Shown here: positions 36,353 to 43,993 of the stretch, one piece after another
How the letters are laid out: each line of letters opens with the position of its first letter
Numbering within the stretch: position 1 is the first letter of the stretch
From: Bermanella sp036960565
GTDB taxonomy: Bacteria; Pseudomonadota; Gammaproteobacteria; Pseudomonadales; Oceanobacteraceae
NCBI GenBank assembly: GCA_036960565.1
Contig: JBALXQ010000008.1
Span: forward strand, 1 to 64,000
DNA: 64,000 nt
Direction: 5' to 3'
Translations under genes and position numbers: made by a program
Notes under the pieces: model-generated
What the model saw: only the letters and a program-made list of their open reading frames with translations
Told to the model about the DNA's origin: nothing
The model's database searches: none

Positions 36353-36374
36353 TTGAAATATTGACCTATTTCAA
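36353..36374. promoter_or_regulatory. Inverted repeat upstream of small membrane protein gene
   Basis: TTGAAATA (36353-36360) and TATTTCAA (36367-36374) form perfect 8-bp arms with a 6-bp spacer. The same half-site occurs in opposite order at the palindrome before the ArsR-type gene. It may be an operator; this is inferred. Confidence 0.4.
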
Positions 36375-36455
36375 TTCTTAAATATTCACAATCACTAAAC
36401 ATGCCACTTACTTTATCGGCCCAACTACCACTTTCTTGATGCATAGATAAAGGCA

Positions 36456-36562
36456 AACCCTAGAATTTGCTCCTGCATTTCAAACCAGCCTCGCAGCCAA
36501 CCCTAAATTTTTGCTCCTGCATTTCAAACCAGCCTCGCAGCCAACCCTAAAATTTTGCTCCT
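36456..36562. repeat. 44-bp tandem repeat, about 2.4 copies
   Basis: The unit runs from AACCCT through GCTCCTGCATTTCAAACCAG and CCTCGCAGCC. GCTCCTG recurs at 36469, 36513 and 36557, exactly 44 bp apart. The last partial unit continues into a hairpin. Copies are nearly identical, indicating a recent event. Confidence 0.85.
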
Positions 36563-36574
36563 GCAATTTTAGGG
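36545..36574. terminator. Hairpin at the end of the tandem repeat
   Basis: CCCTAAAATT and AATTTTAGGG pair around a 10-nt loop containing GCTCCTGC. It may terminate transcription, although no long T-run follows. Confidence 0.45.
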
Positions 36575-36593
36575 TACCGGCCATCCATGGCCA

Positions 36594-36627
36594 CAAGGCT
36601 ATTTCAATATATTTTGAAATAGCCTTG
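36594..36627. promoter_or_regulatory. Palindromic operator candidate before the ArsR-type regulator gene
   Basis: CAAGGCTATTTCAA (36594-36607) and TTGAAATAGCCTTG (36614-36627) form perfect 14-bp arms with an AT spacer. It ends 12 bp before the proposed start codon. ArsR-family regulators often bind such palindromes at their own promoters, so autoregulation is likely. There is no T-run, which argues against a terminator. Confidence 0.6.
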
Positions 36628-36639
36628 CGGTAAGTTAAA

Positions 36640-37635
36640 TTGGCTGCTACATTTCATCAAATGCCGAATACCGATATATCCCTTACCCTCAAAGCCAGTA
36701 GCGACCCCATAAGGTTGCAAGTGCTACAGCTATTAAAGCGAGATTCTCTGGCGGCCAATGAGCTGGCATTGGTATTGGATATCAAGCAATCAGCCTTAAG
36801 CCACCATTTAAAAATCATGACGCAGGCCGATTGGGTCAGCACGCGCCGTGAAGGCAATACTCTGTTTTATCGCCGCCATATAAGCGGTGATTTGGCCATT
36901 GCCAAAATTCAACGCAGCATTTTACAAGCGTTAGACGTCAACGAATTAGAGACAGGCGCGCAAAACAGTTTGAATGCCATTCGTCATGCTCGCCAACAAA
37001 TTAGCGCGGCTTTTTTTGAAAGCCATGTGAGCGAGTTAGATTCGGTCACCGATCGCATTGCCGGCTACAAGCATTATAGCGAAGCCATTCAAGAGGCATT
37101 AAAAACCAGCCTTTTGAAAAACCGCCAATCGGCATTAGAAATTGGCCCGGGTGATGGAGGCTTTTTACCTTTTTTAAGTAATGAGTTTAAACAGGTCTTT
37201 GCACTGGACATTAGCGAGTCCATGTTGGAGCTAGCAAAAGAACAAGTACAAAATTTAGATAATATTGAATTTATACACGGCGATATTAAAGGCGCATTAA
37301 AAGCCGGCATTCAAACCGATTTTGTGGCCTTGAATATGGTGCTTCACCACATTGCTTCTCCGGCTGAATTTTTAGCTCAATGCTGGCAGTTATTAAATAA
37401 TGACGGCGCTTTGCTCATTACCGATTTATGCACCCACCAGCAAGACTGGGTACGTGAATCTTGCGGCGATTTCTGGATGGGGTTCGAACCAGATGAATTA
37501 TTGTCATGGGCACAAGACATTGGCTTTGTCCCACAAGAACCCATTTTGGTTGGCCTTAAAAACGGTTTCCAAATACAGATACATATTTTCAAAAAAACAA
37601 CGACGCAAGCGTCTACGCTTAAGTCTTTAAATTAA
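36640..37635 (+). CDS. ArsR-family regulator fused to a SAM-dependent methyltransferase domain
   Basis: The 331-residue protein has an ArsR-type winged helix (about 10-90; ASSDPIRLQVLQLLKR and KQSALSHHLKIM recognition helix). A class I methyltransferase domain follows (LEIGPGDGGFLPFL motif I; VALNMVLHHIASP). It resembles the regulator encoded before metK in Pseudomonas. ArsR-type regulators of this context (SahR group) sense S-adenosylhomocysteine in other proteobacteria. metK follows after 20 bp, so control of the methyl cycle is likely. The TTG start at 36640 is uncertain; ATG at 36661 is the alternative. Confidence 0.86.
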   Translation: MAATFHQMPNTDISLTLKASSDPIRLQVLQLLKRDSLAANELALVLDIKQSALSHHLKIMTQADWVSTRREGNTLFYRRHISGDLAIAKIQRSILQALDVNELETGAQNSLNAIRHARQQISAAFFESHVSELDSVTDRIAGYKHYSEAIQEALKTSLLKNRQSALEIGPGDGGFLPFLSNEFKQVFALDISESMLELAKEQVQNLDNIEFIHGDIKGALKAGIQTDFVALNMVLHHIASPAEFLAQCWQLLNNDGALLITDLCTHQQDWVRESCGDFWMGFEPDELLSWAQDIGFVPQEPILVGLKNGFQIQIHIFKKTTTQASTLKSLN

Positions 37636-37655
37636 TATCATTACAGGAAATAAGA

Positions 37656-38867
37656 ATGAGCGAATATTCTATTTTTACTTCTGAGTCCGTATCCGAAGGC
37701 CACCCAGATAAAGTAGCCGATCAGATTTCTGATGCAGTTTTAGATGCCATTATTGCCCGCGACCCACACGCCCGTGTTGCAGTGGAAACCATGGTAAAGA
37801 CCGGTATGGCAATTGTGGCTGGTGAGCTAACCACCTCATGTTACGTTGACCTTGAAGACATCGTTCGTAATGTGATTATCGATATTGGTTATAATAATTC
37901 AGATATCGGTTTTGACGGCGCGACTTGCGCTGTTTTAAACGGTATTGGTAAACAGTCTGTGGATATCAACCAAGGTGTTGACCGCGCTAAGCCAGAAGAT
38001 CAAGGCGCCGGTGACCAGGGTTTGATGTTTGGTTACGCTACCAATGAAACCGCTAGCCTAATGCCTGCTCCTGTTTATTACTCTCACTTACTTGTGCAGC
38101 GTCAAGCTGAGCTTCGTAAAAATGGCACCCTTCCTTGGTTGCGCCCAGACGCTAAGTCTCAGGTCACCATTAACTACGAAGGCGACAGCCCTAAAATTGA
38201 TGCGGTGGTACTTTCTACTCAGCATGACCCAAGTATTTCTTTAGAAGATTTACGCGAAGCGGTTTTGGAAAATATCATTAAGCCTGTATTACCAAGCGAT
38301 TGGTTACACGCTGATACCCTTTTCCACATAAACCCAACTGGTAACTTTGTAATTGGCGGACCTGTAGGCGATGCCGGTTTAACCGGTCGTAAGATTATTG
38401 TAGATACCTATGGCGGCATGGCTCGTCACGGTGGCGGTGCGTTCTCTGGCAAAGACCCTTCAAAAGTAGACCGCTCAGCGGCATACATGGGGCGTTATGT
38501 GGCAAAGAATATTGTCGCTGCTGAATTGGCAGAGCGTTGTGAAATTCAAGTGTCCTACGCCATTGGTGTAGCCGAGCCCACTTCTATATCGGTTAACACC
38601 TTTGGTACCGGTAAATTAACAGATATTGAATTGGCTAAAGTGATTCGCTCTGTATTTGATTTGCGCCCATATGCCATTCAAAACCAGCTAGAGTTATTAA
38701 ACCCAATGTATCAAATTACGGCGGCGTACGGTCACTTTGGTCGTGAGCCATACGAAACCACTTATGAATATTCCGATCGTGGTGAAAAGAAAAGCAAAAC
38801 GTTTACTGCTTTCACCTGGGAAAAAACAGATAAGGTTGATGCATTAATAGAAGCCGCGGCTCTTTAA
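37656..38867 (+). CDS. metK: S-adenosylmethionine synthetase
   Basis: The 403-residue enzyme makes SAM from methionine and ATP. Visible motifs are SVSEGHPDKVADQISDAVLD, DQGAGDQGLMFGYA, GRKIIVDTYGGMARHGGGAF (glycine-rich loop) and the DPSKVDRSAAYM region. The start has AGGAAATAAGA upstream. It forms the first half of the methyl-cycle block and is 20 bp from the ArsR-type regulator. Confidence 0.98.
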   Translation: MSEYSIFTSESVSEGHPDKVADQISDAVLDAIIARDPHARVAVETMVKTGMAIVAGELTTSCYVDLEDIVRNVIIDIGYNNSDIGFDGATCAVLNGIGKQSVDINQGVDRAKPEDQGAGDQGLMFGYATNETASLMPAPVYYSHLLVQRQAELRKNGTLPWLRPDAKSQVTINYEGDSPKIDAVVLSTQHDPSISLEDLREAVLENIIKPVLPSDWLHADTLFHINPTGNFVIGGPVGDAGLTGRKIIVDTYGGMARHGGGAFSGKDPSKVDRSAAYMGRYVAKNIVAAELAERCEIQVSYAIGVAEPTSISVNTFGTGKLTDIELAKVIRSVFDLRPYAIQNQLELLNPMYQITAAYGHFGREPYETTYEYSDRGEKKSKTFTAFTWEKTDKVDALIEAAAL

Positions 38868-38938
38868 GCATTTCATTACACACTAGAATTTACATAATTA
38901 AATAAGTGCATCTTGAATGCATAACAAAGGATAAACGA

Positions 38939-40336
38939 ATGAGCTTTTCAGATTACAAAGTAGCAGCCAAAACTGCCGAAGCATTTGAACTAGACGCCCA
39001 ATGGGGTCGTAAAGAAATTGACATCGCTGAAGGCGAAATGCCTGCGCTAATGGCATTGCGTACTAAGTACAAAGTGGCGCAACCTTTAGCGGGTGCGAAG
39101 ATCATGGGTTGTATCCACATGACCATTCAAACTGCTGTGTTAATTGAAACCCTTGTAGATCTAGGTGCTGAAGTACGTTGGTCTTCTTGTAACATTTTCT
39201 CTACTCAAGATCATGCGGCCGCTGCTATTGCTGCTGCTGGTGTACCCGTATTTGCTTGGAAAGGCGAAACTGAAGAAGAATTCTTATGGTGTATTGAGCA
39301 AACTATTCTTGCTGAAACTGGCAGTGATAAAGTTTGGGATGCCAACATCATTCTTGATGACGGTGGTGATCTAACTGAAATGGTTCATAACAAGTTCCCG
39401 CAAATGCTGGCTGCCATTAACGGTATTTCTGAAGAAACTACTACAGGTGTTCACCGTTTATTAGAAATGATGGAAAAAGGCGAACTTAAAGTTCCAGCCA
39501 TCAACGTAAACGATGCAGTGACTAAATCTAAGAACGATAACAAGTACGGCTGTCGTCATTCTTTGAACGATGCAATCAAGCGCGGTACTGACCATTTGCT
39601 AGCCGGTAAAAAAGCCCTAGTAATTGGTTACGGCGATGTGGGTAAGGGTTCTGCTCAATCTCTTAACCAAGAAGGCATGATTGTTCGTGTTTCTGAAGTG
39701 GATCCTATCTGCGCGATGCAGGCTTGCATGGACGGTTTTGAAGTGGTTTCACCGTACATTAACGGTGTAAACACAGGTACTTTAGAAGGCATTAACAAAG
39801 ACTTGCTTGCTAAGACTGACTTAATTGTGACCACTACAGGTAACGCCGATGTATGTGATAAAAACATGCTGCAAGCCCTTAAATCTCGTGCGGTAGTGTG
39901 CAATATCGGTCACTTCGACAACGAAATTGATACTGCATTTATGCGTAAGAACTGGGAATGGCAAGAAATTAAGCCACAGGTTCACAAAGTGGTTCGTGAT
40001 GCATCAACCAATGATCACCTAATTCTTCTTTCTGAAGGTCGCCTGGTTAACCTAGGTAATGCTACAGGTCACCCAAGCCGCATCATGGATGGCTCTTTTG
40101 CCAACCAAGTTTTAGCGCAAATGTATTTGTGGGATGCCAAGTTCGCTGAGCTATCGGAAAGTGAAAAAGCTGAAGGCATCTACGTTAAAGTATTACCTAA
40201 GAAACTAGACGAAGAAGTAGCGGCAGACATGGTTGCTGGCTTCGGTGGTGTATTAACCCAGCTAACACAAGAACAAGCCGCCTACATTAACGTACCGGTT
40301 GAAGGTCCTTACAAGCCTGAGTCTTACAAGTACTAA
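38939..40336 (+). CDS. ahcY: S-adenosylhomocysteine hydrolase
   Basis: The 465-residue NAD-dependent enzyme splits SAH to homocysteine and adenosine, relieving product inhibition of methyltransferases. Motifs include the NAD-binding VIGYGDVGKGSAQSL, SCNIFSTQDHAAAAIA, NVNDAVTKSKNDNKYGCRHS and a terminal KPESYKY, which is conserved. The start is ATG at 38939 with AAAGGA upstream. The gene is 71 bp after metK and is followed by a terminator. Confidence 0.97.
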   Translation: MSFSDYKVAAKTAEAFELDAQWGRKEIDIAEGEMPALMALRTKYKVAQPLAGAKIMGCIHMTIQTAVLIETLVDLGAEVRWSSCNIFSTQDHAAAAIAAAGVPVFAWKGETEEEFLWCIEQTILAETGSDKVWDANIILDDGGDLTEMVHNKFPQMLAAINGISEETTTGVHRLLEMMEKGELKVPAINVNDAVTKSKNDNKYGCRHSLNDAIKRGTDHLLAGKKALVIGYGDVGKGSAQSLNQEGMIVRVSEVDPICAMQACMDGFEVVSPYINGVNTGTLEGINKDLLAKTDLIVTTTGNADVCDKNMLQALKSRAVVCNIGHFDNEIDTAFMRKNWEWQEIKPQVHKVVRDASTNDHLILLSEGRLVNLGNATGHPSRIMDGSFANQVLAQMYLWDAKFAELSESEKAEGIYVKVLPKKLDEEVAADMVAGFGGVLTQLTQEQAAYINVPVEGPYKPESYKY

Positions 40337-40348
40337 AAGTAACTCAAG

Positions 40349-40383
40349 AATAAGCACGTTTATATTAATATAACGTGCTTATT
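40349..40383. terminator. Terminator after ahcY
   Basis: AATAAGCACGTT (40349-40360) and AACGTGCTTATT (40372-40383) are perfectly complementary around an AT-rich loop, 12 bp after the ahcY stop codon. Confidence 0.8.
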
Positions 40384-40385
40384 AA

Positions 40386-40420
40386 AGGCCCTTACAAGCC
40401 TGAGTACTTACAAGTACTAA
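40386..40420 (+). repeat. Partial copy of the ahcY 3' end
   Basis: CCTTACAAGCCTGAGT(A)CTTACAAGTACTAA at 40390-40420 repeats the last codons of ahcY (about 40306-40336) with one inserted base. It is outside the reading frame of any gene and lies beyond the terminator. Confidence 0.75.
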
Positions 40421-40429
40421 GACTTCAGC

Positions 40430-40464
40430 GAAAGCTTAGCGGGGTAATACCTGCCTAAGCTTTC
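40430..40464. other. Inverted repeat in the metF leader
   Basis: GAAAGCTTAG (40430-40439) pairs with CTAAGCTTTC (40455-40464) around a 15-nt loop. It lies about 70 bp upstream of metF. It could be a terminator, an attenuator or an operator; no T-run follows, so regulation is possible. Confidence 0.4.
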
Positions 40465-40534
40465 AGCTATTTGTTGAATTCCCAAACTGAAGTACTAAAA
40501 TGGTGCTCAGTTAATATATTATTCGAGGTCCCAA

Positions 40535-41371
40535 ATGGACAACTTCCGTTTAAGTTTTGAATTCTTCCCCACCAAAACGGAAGAAGGCACTAAAAAGCTT
40601 TATAACACCCGTGACAAGCTTGCCGCATTAAACCCAGACTTCTTTTCAGTTACCTATGGCGCCGGCGGTTCTACCCGCACCAATACCATAGATATTGTTG
40701 ATGGTTTAAACCAAAAAGGCATTTCAACCGCACCTCACCTATCCTGTGTAGGGGAAAGCCGCGACAGCATTAAAGAATTATTGAACCACTATGCACAAAA
40801 CGACGTAGAACGCATTGTGGCCTTACGTGGTGACCTACCTTCAGGTATGGCTGCCAGCTCTGGCGAATTAAGATACGCCAATGAATTAGTTGAACTGATT
40901 AAAAAGGAACACGGAGATCGCTTTCATTTAGAAGTCGCTGCGTATCCTGAAATGCACCCACAAGCCAATAACTATGAAGACGATTTATTAAACTTCAAAC
41001 GTAAGGTAGATGCCGGTGCAGACAGTGCGATTACTCAATATTTTTTCAATATTGATAGCTACCTTTACTTTGTAGATCGCTGTTTAGACATGGGCATCGA
41101 AACGCCTATCGTGCCAGGCATTATGCCCATTACCAATTACACAAAACTTGCACGTTTCTCTGATGCCTGTGGCGCTGAAATCCCTCGGTGGATTCGCAAG
41201 CAGTTAGAGGCTTATGGCGATGACAGTGAAAGCATTATGAAGTTTGGCGAAGAAGTCATGACCCTGATGTGTGAAGACTTAGTAGAAAACGGCGTGCCTG
41301 GTTTGCATTTTTATACGCTTAACCAAGCAGACCCTTGCCTAAACATTTGGAAAAACCTGAATCTTTGGTAG
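40535..41371 (+). CDS. metF: 5,10-methylenetetrahydrofolate reductase
   Basis: The 278-residue flavoenzyme reduces methylene-THF to methyl-THF for methionine synthesis. It begins MDNFRLSFEFFPTKTEEG. Conserved stretches are SVTYGAGGSTRT, RIVALRGDLPSG and AAYPEMHPQA with SAITQYFFNID. GAGGT precedes the ATG by 6-7 nt. It is a little shorter than the usual E. coli protein but the barrel is complete. It closes the methyl cycle begun with metK and ahcY. Confidence 0.95.
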   Translation: MDNFRLSFEFFPTKTEEGTKKLYNTRDKLAALNPDFFSVTYGAGGSTRTNTIDIVDGLNQKGISTAPHLSCVGESRDSIKELLNHYAQNDVERIVALRGDLPSGMAASSGELRYANELVELIKKEHGDRFHLEVAAYPEMHPQANNYEDDLLNFKRKVDAGADSAITQYFFNIDSYLYFVDRCLDMGIETPIVPGIMPITNYTKLARFSDACGAEIPRWIRKQLEAYGDDSESIMKFGEEVMTLMCEDLVENGVPGLHFYTLNQADPCLNIWKNLNLW

Positions 41372-41445
41372 GCCTTATGGCAGGTGCTAATAAGCACCTG
41401 CCGTTACTCCCAACTTGTAATTCAATTCACCTTTAGAGAATCCCA

Positions 41446-41661
41446 ATGCGTCAGCCTGTTCGTGTTGAATTAAAAGCCGGTAAAAAATACTTCTGGTGTG
41501 AATGCGGCCGCAGTGAGAAACAACCCTTTTGTGATGGTAGCCATAAAGGCACACCTTACCAACCCAAAGAGTTCTCGGTGGACAAAGACGAAACCAAATT
41601 TTTGTGTGCCTGTAAAGACACCCATAAAGCTCCATTCTGTGACGGCTCTCATTCTCGATAG
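41446..41661 (+). CDS. CDGSH-type iron-sulfur protein
   Basis: The 71-residue protein holds two CDGSH units: CECGRSEKQPFCDGSH (about 18-33) and CACKDTHKAPFCDGSH (about 54-69). Each unit coordinates a 2Fe-2S cluster through three cysteines and one histidine. Such small double-CDGSH proteins are thought to serve in redox or iron-sulfur handling. It lies 74 bp after metF and 19 bp before rsmE. Confidence 0.9.
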   Translation: MRQPVRVELKAGKKYFWCECGRSEKQPFCDGSHKGTPYQPKEFSVDKDETKFLCACKDTHKAPFCDGSHSR

Positions 41662-41680
41662 TGAATTTAGTAATTAGTTT

Positions 41681-42409
41681 ATGCGTATACCAAGAATCTT
41701 CACACCCCAAACCCTAACCGATCAATCTATCATTGAACTAGATGATGCCGCAGCCAACCATGTATCAAGAGTGTTGCGCATGGGACCAGGCAGAAAGTTA
41801 TTTCTGTTTAATGGCCAAGAGCAGTGCCATTTTGAAGGGGAAATAATTAGCGCTCAACGAAAAAGCGTCAGTATTAAAATATTAACGCCTATTTCTACAG
41901 CCCTTGAGTCCCCATTACATATTCATTTAGGCCAAGCCATCTCTAAAGGGGATCGCATGGAGTTTGCGATACAAAAATCGGTAGAATTAGGTGTTAACGA
42001 AATTACGCCGCTATGGACTCAAAATGTAGATGTGAAACTTAATTCAGAGCGCCTAGAGAAAAAACTACACCAATGGCAACAAATTGCCATAGCAGCCTGC
42101 GAGCAAAGTGGCCGAGATATTGTCCCAACAGTCCATGCTCCACAAGAATTAAATTCGTGGTTAAGCGAAGTGAATGCTCAAGAAAAATGGGTGCTAGACC
42201 CTAGAGGCTTAATACAGGAATCGAATCAATTATCGGTTAACACGGCTTGTTTATTGATTGGACCTGAAGGTGGATTAAGTGAGGGAGAAGTACAAGTGGC
42301 TTGCGACTTTGAATTTAAAGCTAAGTTAATAGGGCCGCGAGTGCTAAGAACAGAAACAGCCGCGTTGACGGCTATTAGTCTATTGCAAAGCCAATGGGGT
42401 GATTTTTAG
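41681..42409 (+). CDS. rsmE: 16S rRNA m3U1498 methyltransferase
   Basis: The 242-residue SPOUT-class methyltransferase has an N-terminal PUA-like domain (about 1-70) and a C-terminal knotted domain. It contains LGQAISKGDRMEFAIQKSVE, LLIGPEGGLSEGEV and GPRVLRTETAALTA, all family hallmarks. In E. coli it precedes gshB; here the Pil-Chp cluster lies between them. It is convergent with the chpC-like gene. Confidence 0.95.
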   Translation: MRIPRIFTPQTLTDQSIIELDDAAANHVSRVLRMGPGRKLFLFNGQEQCHFEGEIISAQRKSVSIKILTPISTALESPLHIHLGQAISKGDRMEFAIQKSVELGVNEITPLWTQNVDVKLNSERLEKKLHQWQQIAIAACEQSGRDIVPTVHAPQELNSWLSEVNAQEKWVLDPRGLIQESNQLSVNTACLLIGPEGGLSEGEVQVACDFEFKAKLIGPRVLRTETAALTAISLLQSQWGDF

Positions 42410-42439
42410 TATCGTCACTGGCAATCATTTAGGCATTAA

Positions 42440-42922
42440 TTATTGCCAATCTACAGACAACAACTCTGCTTCCATGGCATCTAAATCAGGCACAATGGCA
42501 TGCCCAGTTTCTAGCGTAACCGCCATTTTTTGTCCTTTACCCAATGTTGTATTCAGGTTTTCCTTAATGGCAGGAGCCTCCAATTTAACCAAACTTGGAA
42601 TACCCTGTACCACTAACCCAAAAAACCTTAACGCTCCTTTATCGCCATTAGGTGCGTTAATGATAGCAATACGCATATCCTGATTAGCGACGCCGGACTT
42701 CTGCCCGCAAAAGCCTTCATATGAAACCACTGGAATAGGCGTGCCACGCCATTCTATTTTCCCCAAAACCCACTCGGGGACAATGTCACTGTGAATAGGT
42801 TGTTGAAAAGAAATGATCTCGGCTACGGTCACGTTTGGCAAAATTAAACGGCTACCTAGGACAGGGATTACCAAGCAGGGCAGTACATCACCTTGATTAT
42901 TATCAGTTGCTATTTGCTGCAC
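42440..42922 (-). CDS. chpC: CheW-like protein ChpC
   Basis: The 160-residue protein has a single CheW domain (VIPVLGSRLILPNVTVAEII, GKIEWRGTPIPVVSYEGF). As the last gene of the pil-chp cluster it corresponds to ChpC, which couples receptors to ChpA. The start is GTG with GGGAG upstream. The CheW fold appears complete. It follows chpB by 12 bp. Confidence 0.85.
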   Translation of the reverse strand: MQQIATDNNQGDVLPCLVIPVLGSRLILPNVTVAEIISFQQPIHSDIVPEWVLGKIEWRGTPIPVVSYEGFCGQKSGVANQDMRIAIINAPNGDKGALRFFGLVVQGIPSLVKLEAPAIKENLNTTLGKGQKMAVTLETGHAIVPDLDAMEAELLSVDWQ

Positions 42923-42934
42923 GATGCACTCCCG

Positions 42935-43993
42935 TTAAATTGTTTCATTCTTACAAATTGATTGCTGAATATTAGTTTCTTGTGACTGAATATACTTTAC
43001 CAAATGCTTGGCCAGATCCTGAGGTGAGGCACTGAAATTCACAGCACCCGTTTTCCTACAAGCATCAGGCATGGCGCTGCTAGCACAGGTATTGGCACTC
43101 TGTGCCCAAATTTGTAATTCTCTGTTTTCAGGGATTTGCTTCAACGCCTGAATGGCCTCTGCACCGTCATTGCCCATACCACTAAATAAAATAACTCCGG
43201 AAGCAGGAAAGCCTTTTTGAACATTTAAAATTAATTGATCAACTGATGGTCCATAAGGGCCCGGCCAGGAATTATCCCTTACTTTTACAAAGCCCTGTTC
43301 AAAATATACTTCTTTATCTGCCGGAACAATGAGTACCTCGCCATTGCGAAGTTCCATACCATGCTCTGCTACTGACAATTTGAATTGGGCATGACGGGCC
43401 AAAACCTGAGCCAGAACCGAAACAAATTGAGCATCTATATGCTGGCCATAAACAAAACCAACAGGTAACCCTCTGGGTAATGCATCAAGGAATTCTTTAA
43501 TTGCCTCAGGCCCACCTAAAGAGCTGCCTAGAGTAAAAACATATTTGGCTTTGCTACCTGATTCGGACTGTACATTGTCCGGTAAAGGTTGCGCTTCTGA
43601 AACCAGAGGGAATTGTTCAATGAGGTTGAGGCTGGCTTGGGTATTGTTAGCCTGAATAATATCCATACCCAGCAGCTGTTTAAGCTTTCCGTAAAGACGT
43701 TTTTCCCATTTTGGATATTCAGCAGCTTGCTTGCTAGGGGCTGCTTCAAACCCCAATAGTACAGGCTCTTCAATTTCAAAAAACGAATCGAGCAAACTAT
43801 CGTCTTCCCGAAGATCAACCAGCCAGGCCGAAACCTGGTGATCCATACCGTTCTCATGCAAAGACTGCGGACTTAAGCAAACCACTTCACAGCCAAAATC
43901 TTCCATGGCACTGCGCAAACGATGCTGTTGCAAAGAGTCTTCAGCCACCACTGCCAATTTCAATGGGGGGCTTTCAGTCACTGCTATTGCCAA
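42935..43993 (-). CDS. chpB: Protein-glutamate methylesterase ChpB (CheB-like)
   Basis: The 352-residue protein has a degenerate receiver-like N-terminus and a CheB methylesterase domain from about 150. The triad is Ser158 in LGSSLGG, His185 in YGQHIDAQF and Asp276 in SGMGNDGAEAI. It should demethylate PilJ, opposing PilK. The start is a TTG at 43993 that overlaps chpA by 20 bp. A GTG four codons later is the alternative; neither has a good ribosome site. Confidence 0.88.
   Translation of the reverse strand: MAIAVTESPPLKLAVVAEDSLQQHRLRSAMEDFGCEVVCLSPQSLHENGMDHQVSAWLVDLREDDSLLDSFFEIEEPVLLGFEAAPSKQAAEYPKWEKRLYGKLKQLLGMDIIQANNTQASLNLIEQFPLVSEAQPLPDNVQSESGSKAKYVFTLGSSLGGPEAIKEFLDALPRGLPVGFVYGQHIDAQFVSVLAQVLARHAQFKLSVAEHGMELRNGEVLIVPADKEVYFEQGFVKVRDNSWPGPYGPSVDQLILNVQKGFPASGVILFSGMGNDGAEAIQALKQIPENRELQIWAQSANTCASSAMPDACRKTGAVNFSASPQDLAKHLVKYIQSQETNIQQSICKNETI

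Noticed and set aside
36456..36562. CRISPR-like repeats
   Set aside because: The repeats are directly adjacent 44-bp units without spacers, and there are no cas genes.
38868..38938. Possible SAH riboswitch before ahcY
   Set aside because: The gap is only 71 nt and I cannot find the conserved core or pairing of the SAH riboswitch.
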